NCBI RefSeq assembly: GCF_051859025.1
Contig: NZ_JBHYGL010000011.1
Coordinates: 58,760 to 122,759 of the forward strand
DNA length: 64,000 bases
Source of the DNA: Falsiroseomonas sp051859025
GTDB lineage: Bacteria > Pseudomonadota > Alphaproteobacteria > Acetobacterales > Acetobacteraceae
Reading direction: 5' to 3'
Shown here: positions 8,061-16,041 of the stretch, in pieces
Position numbering within the stretch: the stretch's first letter is position 1
Layout of the letters: every line of letters begins with the position of its first letter
The notes under the pieces: generated by a model
Database searches by the model: none
What the model was told of the DNA's origin: nothing
The model's input: only the letters and a program-made list of their open reading frames with translations
Position numbers and translations under genes: made by a program

Positions 8061-9041
8061 ATGCCGCACGTCATTTGCGTACGACCCATCCACGAAGCGG
8101 CCATCGAGAAGATGCGCGCAACCGAAGGCGTCACCGTCGAGATCCTGATGGACATCTCCCCTGAAAGCCTGGCCCGCAACCTGCCGAAGGCGGATGCCCT
8201 GATCGTCCGCACCATCCGCATCGACCGGCCCTTCCTCGCCCACTGCACGAACCTCCGCCTCCTCGCCCGCCACGGCGTGGGCTACGACGCGGTGGATGTG
8301 CCGGCCCTCACCGAACGCGGCATCCCGCTCACCATCACGCCCGAAGCCAACGCGGTATCGGTGGCCGAGCACGCGCTGATGCTGATGCTGGCCTGCGCGC
8401 GGCAACTCTCCGGCTACGATGCGAACCTGCGCCAGGCGAAGCCCGTCTGGGGCGGGCAGGCGAACCTCCCCACCTTCGACCTGGCCGGCAAGACCGTGCT
8501 GGTGGTGGGCTTCGGGCGCATCGGCACGCGCGTCGCGAAACTCTGCGCGGCCTTCGGGATGAAGGTCCTGGTCCGCGACCCGAACATCGGCAAGGGCAGC
8601 ATCCGCGGCCTCGGCTTCACGCCCGTGGACGACGTGATGGAAGCGGCGGCGGAAGCCGACATCGTCACCATCCACTGCCCCTCCGACGCCTCCACCCGCC
8701 ACATGGTCAACGCGCCTTTCCTGGCCCGCATGAAGAAGGGTGCCGTCTTCATCAACACCGCCCGCGGCACGCTGGTCGATGAGACCGCGCTGGATGCCGC
8801 ACTCCGCGCCGGCCATCTCGGCGCCGCGGGCATCGACGTCTTCCACGACGAACCCGTGGAGACCGCGATCCCGCTGCTGACCGCCCCCAATCTGATCTTC
8901 ACGCCGCACGTCGCCGCCAGCACGGCGGAAGGTCTGGCGCGGATGGCGATGGACGCAGCGGAAGCCTGCCTGGCCTGCTTTGATGGCACGCTCGACCCCG
9001 ATATCGTCGTGAACAAGGAAGTCCTCGCGCGCCGCAACTGA
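8061..9041 (+). CDS. D-isomer 2-hydroxyacid dehydrogenase (phosphoglycerate dehydrogenase family)
   Basis: This NAD(P)-dependent oxidoreductase interconverts a 2-hydroxy acid and a 2-oxo acid. The 326 residues carry the Rossmann motif VVGFGRIG (148-155), catalytic Arg 235 (NTARGTLVDE), Glu 264 (HDEP) and His 283 (TPHVAAST). It lacks the C-terminal ACT domain of biosynthetic SerA. Following a two-subunit 2-oxo-acid decarboxylase, it may supply the oxo acid from a hydroxy acid. (S)-Sulfolactate dehydrogenases belong to the same family, so sulfolactate is one candidate substrate. That assignment is inference; the family call is firm. Confidence 0.9.
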   Translation: MPHVICVRPIHEAAIEKMRATEGVTVEILMDISPESLARNLPKADALIVRTIRIDRPFLAHCTNLRLLARHGVGYDAVDVPALTERGIPLTITPEANAVSVAEHALMLMLACARQLSGYDANLRQAKPVWGGQANLPTFDLAGKTVLVVGFGRIGTRVAKLCAAFGMKVLVRDPNIGKGSIRGLGFTPVDDVMEAAAEADIVTIHCPSDASTRHMVNAPFLARMKKGAVFINTARGTLVDETALDAALRAGHLGAAGIDVFHDEPVETAIPLLTAPNLIFTPHVAASTAEGLARMAMDAAEACLACFDGTLDPDIVVNKEVLARRN

Positions 9042-9059
9042 AACAGGGGAACTGACGCC

Positions 9060-10733
9060 ATGCGCCGCCTGCTGATCGCCCTGCTGCTGGCTGCGACCCC
9101 GGCTCTCGCCGAACCGGCGCGCGCGCCGCGCCAGATGGTCGCCACCGCCAGCCCGCATGCAACGGAAGCGGCGCTCACGATCCTCCGCGCCGGCGGCACG
9201 GCAGTGGACGCCGCCATCGCCGCCCAGGCCGCGCTGTCAGTCGCGGAGCCGCACGCCAGCGGGCTGCTCGGCGGCGCCTTCGTCCTGGTCTGGGACGAGG
9301 GCCAGCGGCGGCTGCGCTATTACGAGGGCATCGCCAGCGCCCCCGCCGCCAGCGCGGATCGCCTGGCGGCCGGCGGCATCGGCCCCGCCACCGTCGCGCG
9401 ATCCGGCCGCGCCGTTGCCGTCCCCGGCGCCATCGCCGCCCTCGCTTTGGCCCGCGAAGCCCATGGACGCCTGCACTGGGCCGAACTCATCGCCCCCGCA
9501 ATCGCCCTGGCCGAGAACGGCTTCCCCCTGCCGCCCTACCTGGCCCAGGTCATCCGCACCCGCGCCCCCGAACTCCGCCGCATCCCCGCGCTGCGTGCGT
9601 TGTATTTCGATGCCGCCGGCGAACCCCTCGCGCCCGGCGCCCCTTTCCGCAATCCGGACCAGGCGGAGGCGCTGCGCCTCCTCGCCGTCCAGGGTCCGGC
9701 CGCCATCCATGGCGGGCCGATCGGGGAGGCGCTGGTCGCCGCCACACAGGCGCACCCCGTGCCAGGCTGGACCACGATGGAGGATCTCCGCGCCTATCGC
9801 GCGGTGGAACGCGATCCGGTCTGCATGGTGGCCTTCGCGCACCAGATCTGCACTGCCTCCCCGCCTTCCTCCGGCGGCGTCGCCGTATTGCAGACGCTGG
9901 GGATCGCGGAGCGCCTCGGCATCGCGCGTGCCGAGCGGAACAGCGCGGAGGCCGCGCATCTGTTCCTGGAGGCCAGCCGCCTGGCGACCGCCGATCGCCG
10001 CCGCTGGATCGGCGATCCCGATCGCGTCGCGGTGCCACTGCGCGGCCTGGTGGACGCAGGCTACCTCGATGACCGCGCGGCGCTGGCCAGCGCTGATCGC
10101 GCCATGACGAATGTCACGCCCGGCACGCCGGCAGATCAGCGCGGCACCCTGCCGGGGGAGAGCGATCCCTGGGCGGAGGCCGCGACGACGCAGATCGTGA
10201 TCGTCGATGCGCGCGGCAACGCCGTCTCCCTCACCACCACCAACAACCTCAATTTCGGGGCGGAACTGGCGGCGATGGGTGTCACGCTGAACAACGGCAT
10301 GACGAATTTCGCGACCAGTCCCGGCACGGCGGAGGCGCCCGCGCAGAATCGCCTGGAACCCGGCAAGCGTCCCGTCACGACGATGGCGCCGACCATGGTG
10401 ATGGGCGCGGATGGCAGGCCGGTGATCGTGCTCGGCGCCGGGGGTGGTGCGCGCATCCCGGATGCCGTGGCGGCCGCGCTGATCGACCTTCTGGCCCATG
10501 GCGCGAATGCCGAGGCCGCCACCGCCCGCCCGCGCATCGGCGCGCAGAATGGCGTGGAGGAGTTGGAACGCGGCACGCCGCTTGAGGCTTTGGCACCGGC
10601 CCTCACGGCACTCGGCCATGCGCCGCGCGTGGTGGTGATGAACACGGGCATGCAGATCATCCGCCGCCTGGCCGACGGCACGCTGGAAGGCGCCGCCGAC
10701 CCCCGCCGCGACGGCATCGCCGCAGGCGACTGA
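9060..10733 (+). CDS. ggt: Gamma-glutamyltransferase family protein
   Basis: This is an exported Ntn-hydrolase of 557 residues that should self-cleave into large and small chains. The signal peptide covers residues 1-17 (ALA/EP). The processing and catalytic Thr is at 376 in AATTQIVIVDARGNAVSLTTTNN. SGGVAVLQTL and the glycine-rich GAGGGARIPDA near the C-terminus also fit. The substrate-binding segment FREMAP of E. coli Ggt (Arg 114) is replaced by YYEGIASAP, so glutathione may not be the substrate. AGGGGA lies 9 nt before the ATG, 18 nt after the dehydrogenase gene, suggesting one operon. Confidence 0.88.
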   Translation: MRRLLIALLLAATPALAEPARAPRQMVATASPHATEAALTILRAGGTAVDAAIAAQAALSVAEPHASGLLGGAFVLVWDEGQRRLRYYEGIASAPAASADRLAAGGIGPATVARSGRAVAVPGAIAALALAREAHGRLHWAELIAPAIALAENGFPLPPYLAQVIRTRAPELRRIPALRALYFDAAGEPLAPGAPFRNPDQAEALRLLAVQGPAAIHGGPIGEALVAATQAHPVPGWTTMEDLRAYRAVERDPVCMVAFAHQICTASPPSSGGVAVLQTLGIAERLGIARAERNSAEAAHLFLEASRLATADRRRWIGDPDRVAVPLRGLVDAGYLDDRAALASADRAMTNVTPGTPADQRGTLPGESDPWAEAATTQIVIVDARGNAVSLTTTNNLNFGAELAAMGVTLNNGMTNFATSPGTAEAPAQNRLEPGKRPVTTMAPTMVMGADGRPVIVLGAGGGARIPDAVAAALIDLLAHGANAEAATARPRIGAQNGVEELERGTPLEALAPALTALGHAPRVVVMNTGMQIIRRLADGTLEGAADPRRDGIAAGD

Positions 10734-10735
10734 TG

Positions 10736-10797
10736 ACGGTCCAGGGCCGGTTCGGCCCTGGCAAAGGGGGTACGGGGGAAACGGCGTTTCCCCCGGG
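10736..10797. repeat. Double-hairpin intergenic element, copy B
   Basis: Hairpin 1 is at 10741-10761 (CCAGGGCC/GGCCCTGG, preceded by GACGGT) and hairpin 2 at 10774-10794 (GGGGGAAAC/GTTTCCCCC). Hairpin 2 differs from copy A on both arms, keeping pairing. It lies between the convergent ggt and Bug receptor genes. Confidence 0.75.
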
Positions 10798-10801
10798 CAG
10801 C

Positions 10802-11773
10802 CTACTCGAACTTGATGTTAGCCTGCCGGATCAGCCCGGCGTACTTCGCCGCATCCCGCCGCAGCAGTGCCGCCGCATCGGCGCTGGTCCCCCCGCCCGG
10901 GATGAACCCCGCATCCATCACGCGCTGCCGCAGCGCGGGATCGGACAGTGCCTTGTTCACCGCCGCCACCCAACGCTGTGCGATCGCATCCGGCAGGTTG
11001 GGCGGCCCCATCACCATGTACCAGACGGCGGAATCGAAGCCCGGAAAACCGTGTTCCGCGACCGTCGGCACGTCCGGCAGCGTCGGCACCCGGTCCGGCA
11101 GCGTGGTCGCCAGCGCGCGCACGCGGCCGGCGCGGATATGCGGCAGGTAGGTCGGCAGCGTGTCGATGGCGATGTCGATGCGCCCGGCCAGGATCTCATT
11201 CACCGCCTGGCCCGTGCCGCGGAACGGGATGTGCTGCATCGAAAGCCCCGCCGCGAAGCTCAGCAGTTCACTCGCCAGGTGCTGCTGCGTCGCGATGCCG
11301 GAGGAAGCGTAGTTCAGCTTCCCCGGATTGGCCTTCGCGTGATCCAGGAACTGGCGGAAATTCTGCGCGGGCGAGGTCAACGGCACCACCGCCACCAGCG
11401 GCACCGTGCCCGCCAGCACCACCGCGGTCTGGTCGTTGATGATGTCGAAGGGCGGAGGGCTCATCGTCGGCGGCACCACGGCGCTGGCGCTGACCGTCGT
11501 CATCAGCATCTGGTAGCCATCGGGCCGCCCGCGGGCGTTCTGCGTGGCGGCGATGGTGCCCGATCCGCCCGCGCGGTTCTCGATCGCGATGGGCTGGCCG
11601 AATTCCTCGCTCAGGGCCGGTTGCAGCAGCCGCGCGATGATGTCCGTGCCGCCGCCGGGCGCGAAGCCCACCAGCATGGAGACGGGGCGCGCGGGATAGG
11701 GGGCCTGCGCGAATCCGGATATCGGCAGCGCGGGCGCGGCAGCCGCGCCCATGACCATGCGTCTGGTGAGCAT
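10802..11773 (-). CDS. Bug/TctC-family tripartite tricarboxylate receptor
   Basis: This is a periplasmic solute-binding protein of the Bug (TctC) family, about 323 residues. An N-terminal LTRRMVMGAAAAPALP looks like a twin-arginine or Sec signal. Family landmarks are FAPGGGTDIIARLL near 40-53, ENRAGGSGTIAA, and IPFRGTGQAVNEILAGRID. No TctA/TctB membrane genes are adjacent, as is usual in lineages with expanded Bug families. The ATG at 11773 has GGAGG upstream; that site lies in the 3' arm of a perfect hairpin (11779-11798). Its neighbours suggest an organic acid such as tartrate, but the ligand is not readable. Confidence 0.9.
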   Translation of the reverse strand: MLTRRMVMGAAAAPALPISGFAQAPYPARPVSMLVGFAPGGGTDIIARLLQPALSEEFGQPIAIENRAGGSGTIAATQNARGRPDGYQMLMTTVSASAVVPPTMSPPPFDIINDQTAVVLAGTVPLVAVVPLTSPAQNFRQFLDHAKANPGKLNYASSGIATQQHLASELLSFAAGLSMQHIPFRGTGQAVNEILAGRIDIAIDTLPTYLPHIRAGRVRALATTLPDRVPTLPDVPTVAEHGFPGFDSAVWYMVMGPPNLPDAIAQRWVAAVNKALSDPALRQRVMDAGFIPGGGTSADAAALLRRDAAKYAGLIRQANIKFE

Positions 11774-11778
11774 CGGTT

Positions 11779-11798
11779 CCTCCAACTTTTGTTGGAGG
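11779..11798 (-). promoter_or_regulatory. Stem-loop covering the ribosome-binding site of the Bug gene
   Basis: A perfect 8-bp stem with a 4-nt loop: CCTCCAAC, AAAA, GTTGGAGG on the minus strand. The 3' arm ends in the GGAGG that serves the ATG at 11773, so folding would hide the ribosome-binding site. It could also be the tail of a terminator for the upstream crotonase gene, though no T tract follows. Confidence 0.5.
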
Positions 11799-11813
11799 AA
11801 GCATGCCGCCCGC

Positions 11814-12590
11814 CTAGTTCCCCGTCCAGTTCGGCGCGCGCTTGTTGAGGAAGGCGTCCATCCCCTCCCGGAAATCCTGGCTGCCGAAGCAGAGCTCCAC
11901 CAGATCGTCCCCCTGGATCGTCCCCGCCGCCAGGCGCAGGCGCTTCAGGGCGAATTTCGTCGCCGTCAGCGTCCGCGGCGCCATGCCCGCCACCGTTTCC
12001 GCCAGCGCCATGGCGCGTTCCACCACGGCCTCGTGCGAGGGCAGGATTTCCGAGATCAGCCCCGCCGCCAGCGCCTCCGGCGCCTCCATCAACCTGGCCG
12101 TGAAGATCAGCTCCTTCAGCTTCGCCGGCCCGATCAGCGTCGCGAAGCGGGAGACGTTGGAGGTGCTCAGGCAATTCCCCAGCGTCCGCGCCACCGGCAC
12201 CCCGAACTTGGCATTGGCGGAAGCGATGCGCAGGTCGCACACCGCCGCGATGCCGAGGCCCCCGCCCGTGCAGGCGCCCGCGATGGCGGCGATCACCGGC
12301 TTCGGGCAGTCCTCCACCGCCGACAGCACGCGGTCGATCCGCTTTTCGTATTCCAGCCCATCCTGGCCCGATTTGAACGCCTTGAACTGGCTGATGTCCG
12401 TGCCGGCCGCGAAGGCCTTGCCGCCGGCGCCGGTGATGACCCAGGCGCGGATGGCGGGGTCCTTGGTCACGACCTCCGCCTGTTCCACCAGGCCCTCATA
12501 CATCGCGAAGGTCATGGCGTTGCGCTGGTCGGGCCGGTTCAGCGTGGTCCAGGCGATGCGGCCGCGGGTCTCGTGCAGGATGTCGGGCAT
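11814..12590 (-). CDS. Crotonase (enoyl-CoA hydratase/isomerase) family protein
   Basis: This 258-residue protein has the crotonase fold: the oxyanion-hole segments AFAAGTDISQF (about 60-70) and ACTGGGLGIAAVCDLRIAS (about 105-123) are clear. The two catalytic Glu of true enoyl-CoA hydratase (Glu144 and Glu164 of the rat enzyme) are not present at their usual places: GGGLGIA replaces GG-CELA and FGVPVARTLG replaces FGQPEILLG. It may therefore be an isomerase, hydrolase or decarboxylase acting on an acyl-CoA. The ATG at 12590 has AGAGGAAA upstream. It is divergent from tarD and probably cotranscribed with the Bug receptor downstream. Confidence 0.82.
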   Translation of the reverse strand: MPDILHETRGRIAWTTLNRPDQRNAMTFAMYEGLVEQAEVVTKDPAIRAWVITGAGGKAFAAGTDISQFKAFKSGQDGLEYEKRIDRVLSAVEDCPKPVIAAIAGACTGGGLGIAAVCDLRIASANAKFGVPVARTLGNCLSTSNVSRFATLIGPAKLKELIFTARLMEAPEALAAGLISEILPSHEAVVERAMALAETVAGMAPRTLTATKFALKRLRLAAGTIQGDDLVELCFGSQDFREGMDAFLNKRAPNWTGN

Positions 12591-12610
12591 GGTGGGTTTC
12601 CTCTCGCTTT

Positions 12611-12771
12611 GTGACCGTTTGAGAATGGCGGCGGCTGAGGGTTCGCGAGGGATTTTTCGTTCTGGGAAGAAAGCGGGCGCCGCCGATGCTGGTTGCATCG
12701 GCAAGCCCGCTGACGCCCCCAGGGCGGAAAAGCCCAGCGAAACCGACCCGCCGCTGTTCTCAAATGGTCAC
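12611..12771. mobile_element. MITE-like 161-bp imperfect palindrome
   Basis: The gap between the divergent crotonase and tarD genes is bounded by 24-nt arms in inverted orientation (12611-12634 and 12748-12771) matching at 21 of 24 positions; both begin GTGACC and contain TTTGAGAA. Inside, further inverted pairs nest toward the centre (AGCGGGC/GCCCGCT and GCCGATG/CATCGGC around 12672-12711). It encodes nothing evident. It could be a non-autonomous mobile element or a paired operator for the divergent promoters. No clear target duplication is seen. Confidence 0.5.
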
Positions 12772-12838
12772 TCGCCCCTCTTGTGCCGGCAAGCGCCCCG
12801 GGGCGACAAGGTGGCGACCAGCACAAGGACCCCCACGC

Positions 12839-14020
12839 ATGCGCATCGTCAGCGTGAAGCAGGGCACGGCGCCGATCGCGAGCGCCATCGCCAATGCCTA
12901 TATCGACTTCTCCAAGATGACCGCCTCCATCGTCGCCGTGACGGTGGAGGGCGAGGGCGGCAAGATCGCCACCGGCTACGGCTTCAACAGCAATGGCCGC
13001 TATGCCCAGCCCGGCCTGCTGGCGGAACGCTTCATACCCCGGCTGCTGGAGGCGACGGAAGCGCAGATCACGCGCCCCGACGGCAAGCTTTCCCCCGCCG
13101 GCGCCTGGAACGCCGTGATGAAGAACGAGAAGCCCGGCGGCCATGGCGAACGCAGCGTGGCGGTCGGCGTGCTGGACATGGCCCTGTGGGATGCGGCGGC
13201 GAAGCTGGAAGGCGTGCCGCTGTGGCGGCTGCTGGCGGACCGCTTCAACAACGGCGTCGCGGACCAGGCCGCCTGGGTCTATGCCGCCGGCGGCTACTAC
13301 TACCCCGGCAAGGGCGTGGACCAGTTGATCGAGGAGATGAAGCGCTACCTCGGCATGGGTTATTCCACCGTCAAGATGAAGATCGGCGGCGCCCCCGGCA
13401 CGCCCCTGAAGGAAGCCCTGGCCGAGGACATGGCCCGGATCGAGGCCGTGGTGAAGCTCCTGGGCGGGGATGGCTCCAAGCTCGCGGTCGACGTCAACGG
13501 CCGCTTCGGCCTCCACGCCGCCCTGACCTATGCCGCGGCGCTCGCCCCCATGGGCCTGCGCTGGTACGAGGAACCGCTGGACCCGCTGGACTATTCCACC
13601 CACGCGACGCTGGCGGAACACTACGCCCCGCCCATCGCGACGGGCGAGAACCTGTTCTCGATGCAGGATGCGCGCAACCTGATCCGCCATGGCGGCCTGC
13701 GGCCGGACCGGGATATTCTCCAGTTCGACCCGGCGCTCTCCTACGGCCTGGTCGAATATCTCCGCACGCTGGACATGCTGGCACTCCATGGCTGGTCCCG
13801 CCGCCGCTGCGTGCCCCATGGCGGGCACCAATTCGCGCTGAACATCGCGGTGGGCCTCGGCCTCGGCGGCAATGAAAGCTACCCGGAGGTCTTTCATCCC
13901 TTCGGCGGCTTCGCTGACGATGTGCCCGTGGTGGACAGCAAGGTCGCCATGCCGACCATCCCAGGCATCGGGTTCGAGGCGAAGAACGAGCTTTTTTCAG
14001 TATTCAAGACACTGGCGTGA
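12839..14020 (+). CDS. tarD: D(-)-tartrate dehydratase, enolase superfamily
   Basis: This enzyme dehydrates D-tartrate to oxaloacetate. The 393 residues closely follow, from memory, the characterised Bradyrhizobium japonicum TarD: NAYIDFSKMT, GYGFNSNGRYAQ, NEKPGGHGERSVAVG, VYAAGGYYYPGKG and CVPHGGHQ. Predicted metal ligands are Asp 218, Glu 244 and Glu 270, the general base is Lys 181 in KMK, and the acid is His 327. AAGGA lies about 9 nt before the ATG. Regulation probably acts in the structured 248-bp gap shared with the divergent crotonase gene. Whether the nearby Bug receptor binds tartrate is inference. Confidence 0.92.
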   Translation: MRIVSVKQGTAPIASAIANAYIDFSKMTASIVAVTVEGEGGKIATGYGFNSNGRYAQPGLLAERFIPRLLEATEAQITRPDGKLSPAGAWNAVMKNEKPGGHGERSVAVGVLDMALWDAAAKLEGVPLWRLLADRFNNGVADQAAWVYAAGGYYYPGKGVDQLIEEMKRYLGMGYSTVKMKIGGAPGTPLKEALAEDMARIEAVVKLLGGDGSKLAVDVNGRFGLHAALTYAAALAPMGLRWYEEPLDPLDYSTHATLAEHYAPPIATGENLFSMQDARNLIRHGGLRPDRDILQFDPALSYGLVEYLRTLDMLALHGWSRRRCVPHGGHQFALNIAVGLGLGGNESYPEVFHPFGGFADDVPVVDSKVAMPTIPGIGFEAKNELFSVFKTLA

Positions 14021-14070
14021 TTCGAAAAGCCCTCTCCCCCTGGAAGGGGGAGAGGGTTGGGTGCGGGGGT
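14021..14070. repeat. Palindromic repeat, family 2, copy 2
   Basis: This has an 11-bp stem (CCCTCTCCCCC with GGGGGAGAGGG, about 14030-14056) flanked by GAAAAG and GTTGGGTG. It is almost the reverse complement of 8001-8045, including the flanks. It sits between convergent tarD and the hydrolase gene and could terminate tarD or, read on the other strand with its AAAAG as CTTTT, the hydrolase operon. Confidence 0.75.
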
Positions 14071-14113
14071 CGCGCTCCCCGATTGCCTCAGCGCGCCAGC
14101 ACGCTGGCGCGCC

Positions 14114-15100
14114 TCACCGCGCCAGCCACCCCGGTGCCCGCGCCTCCGCATCCGATGGCAAGGGCCCGCGCGGGTCCTCGATGAAGGCGAGGATGTCGCG
14201 CACCACCTCCTCCCGGTTCCGGCCCGCCAGCAGCAGGTGGAACCCCCCGGCATAGACGCCGATGCGCAGCCCCGTCTCCGCCGGCACGCTGGCCACCGCG
14301 GCGCGGGTCATGCGGGGCGGCACGATCATGTCGCGCTCCCCATACAGCAGCAGCGCTGGTGCCCCCCCGCAGCACCGCGGCAACGCCGCCACGGCCTTGT
14401 CCATCAGATCCATCAGGCCGAGCGCCGAATCCACCCGGGTCACGCGGATCACGAGGGGATCGCGCCCCAGCCTTCGCAGCGCGGCCTCATTGTCGCTCGC
14501 CACCACCCCGCCGACGCCGCCCTGCACGGGCAGGGCGGGGATGGTGCGCTCAGCCAGCCAGATGCCGCCCCGCATCAGGGGGTTCATGAGCTCCCGGTTC
14601 CACAGCGCCGGCGCCAGCAGGACATAGCCACGCACCGGCGGCGCGGGGTCCATGCCCGCGGCCAGGATGGAGACCGCGGCCCCCATGCTCTCCCCCATCA
14701 AGAACAGCGGCAGGCCCGGATGGCGTTCGGCCAGCAGGCGGGCGGCGGCGGCGGCGTCAGCGGCCATCGTCTCCGCCCCCGCCCAGTAGCCACGATTGGG
14801 CGCGCGGCCGAAGCCCCGCTGGTCATAGGCATAGACCAGCATGCCGGCCTGCTTCAGGGCTTCCAGGCTGTCGGTCAGGAAATTGCCGCTGTGGTCGTTG
14901 AAGCCGTGCAGGGCCAGGATCACGGCGCGGGGCGCGCCCTCCGGCGGGAAGACCCGCATCGGCAGGCGGGCGCCATCGGCCGCGACCACCGCCGCTGCCT
15001 CCAGCCGCGGCAGCGCCACCGGCGGCCCCGCCGGCATCACCACCGGCGTGCAGGCCGCCGCCAGCAGCAGCGCGCAGGCGGCCAGCAGCGCCCGGATCAC
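14114..15100 (-). CDS. Alpha/beta-hydrolase lipoprotein (monoacylglycerol lipase-like)
   Basis: This 328-residue serine hydrolase is probably membrane-anchored. The N-terminus is a lipoprotein signal with lipobox LAAAC (Cys 17). The hydrolase triad is Ser 138 (GESMG), Asp 257 (GERDMIVPP) and His 288 (GGFHLLL), with LALHGFNDHSGNF as the oxyanion-hole region. The pattern fits the serine-aminopeptidase S33/monoacylglycerol-lipase group. Start is GTG at 15100, overlapping the ABC ATPase stop by 4 nt (GTGA), so the two are cotranslated. It may release a fatty acid or ester at the inner or outer membrane in a process that also needs the ATPase. Confidence 0.85.
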   Translation of the reverse strand: MIRALLAACALLLAAACTPVVMPAGPPVALPRLEAAAVVAADGARLPMRVFPPEGAPRAVILALHGFNDHSGNFLTDSLEALKQAGMLVYAYDQRGFGRAPNRGYWAGAETMAADAAAAARLLAERHPGLPLFLMGESMGAAVSILAAGMDPAPPVRGYVLLAPALWNRELMNPLMRGGIWLAERTIPALPVQGGVGGVVASDNEAALRRLGRDPLVIRVTRVDSALGLMDLMDKAVAALPRCCGGAPALLLYGERDMIVPPRMTRAAVASVPAETGLRIGVYAGGFHLLLAGRNREEVVRDILAFIEDPRGPLPSDAEARAPGWLAR

Positions 15101-16041
15101 GCCGGCGCCTGTTCCCGGGTCAGCCGCAGGAAGGTCGCGTTCAGATCGGCCTCCTTCGTGGACAGATCCTGGATGGCGAGGCCCGCGCACCGCACCGCGT
15201 CCAGGATATCCTCGACGCGCGTCTCCCGCGCGCGGTAGCGGATTTCCAACCGCCTCGGCCCGTCCAGCCGCGCCTCGAACCCCGCCAGGCCCGGCGGCAC
15301 CGCGCCCAGATCCGCCGCCACCGTCACCGTGATGGTCTTGTCGTCCAGCCGGGCGATCAAGTCCCGCGTCGGCTCATTCGCGATCAGCCTTCCCTGGCCG
15401 ATGATGGCGATGCGGTCGCAGAGGCTCTCGGCTTCTTCCAGGTAATGGGTGGTCAGCACGATGGTGGTGCCGGCCCGGTTCAGCCCCTGCACCATGCGCC
15501 AGAGCTGTTCCCGCAACTCGATATCCACCCCCGCCGTCGGCTCATCCAGCACCAGCACGGGCGGCGCATGGACCATGGCCTTGGCCACCAGCAGGCGCCG
15601 CCGCATGCCGCCGGACAGGCTGCGCGCATAGGCATCCGCCTTGTCCGCCAGGCCCACGGCATCCAGGATTTCCATGGTCCGCCGCCGCGCCTTCGGCACG
15701 CCATAGAGGCCGGCCTGCATCTCCATCGCCTCCCGCGGCGTGAAGAAGGGGTCGAGGTTCAATTCCTGCGGCACCACGCCGATCCGCTGGCGGAGCCCGA
15801 TCGGGTCCCGATCGAGGTCGATCCCCCAGACCGAGGCCGTGCCGCCGGTCTTCTGCACCAGCCCGGCCAGGATGCCGATCAGCGTGGATTTCCCCGCCCC
15901 ATTCGGTCCCAGCAGCCCGAAGAAGGACCCGCGGGGGACCACCAGATCCACGCCCTTCAGCGCCTCCTTCCCCGGCGCGCCCTTGCTGCCGGCATAGGTC
16001 TTGCGGAGGCCCGCGATCTCGATGGCGTGGGGAGGCGTCAT
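15097..16041 (-). CDS. ABC transporter ATP-binding protein (ABC-2 export type)
   Basis: This is the ATPase subunit of an ABC-2-type exporter, 314 residues. The Walker A GPNGAGKS is at 45-52, the signature LSGGM at 142-146, Walker B VLVLDEPTAGVD at 163-173 and the H-loop TTHYLEEAE at about 197-205. The C-terminal 80 residues resemble the regulatory tail of drug or polysaccharide exporters. No ABC-2 permease gene is adjacent; instead it is coupled to a lipoprotein hydrolase. ATG 16041 is preferred over more upstream in-frame codons that run through the zf-CHCC promoter region. Confidence 0.9.
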   Translation of the reverse strand: MTPPHAIEIAGLRKTYAGSKGAPGKEALKGVDLVVPRGSFFGLLGPNGAGKSTLIGILAGLVQKTGGTASVWGIDLDRDPIGLRQRIGVVPQELNLDPFFTPREAMEMQAGLYGVPKARRRTMEILDAVGLADKADAYARSLSGGMRRRLLVAKAMVHAPPVLVLDEPTAGVDIELREQLWRMVQGLNRAGTTIVLTTHYLEEAESLCDRIAIIGQGRLIANEPTRDLIARLDDKTITVTVAADLGAVPPGLAGFEARLDGPRRLEIRYRARETRVEDILDAVRCAGLAIQDLSTKEADLNATFLRLTREQAPA

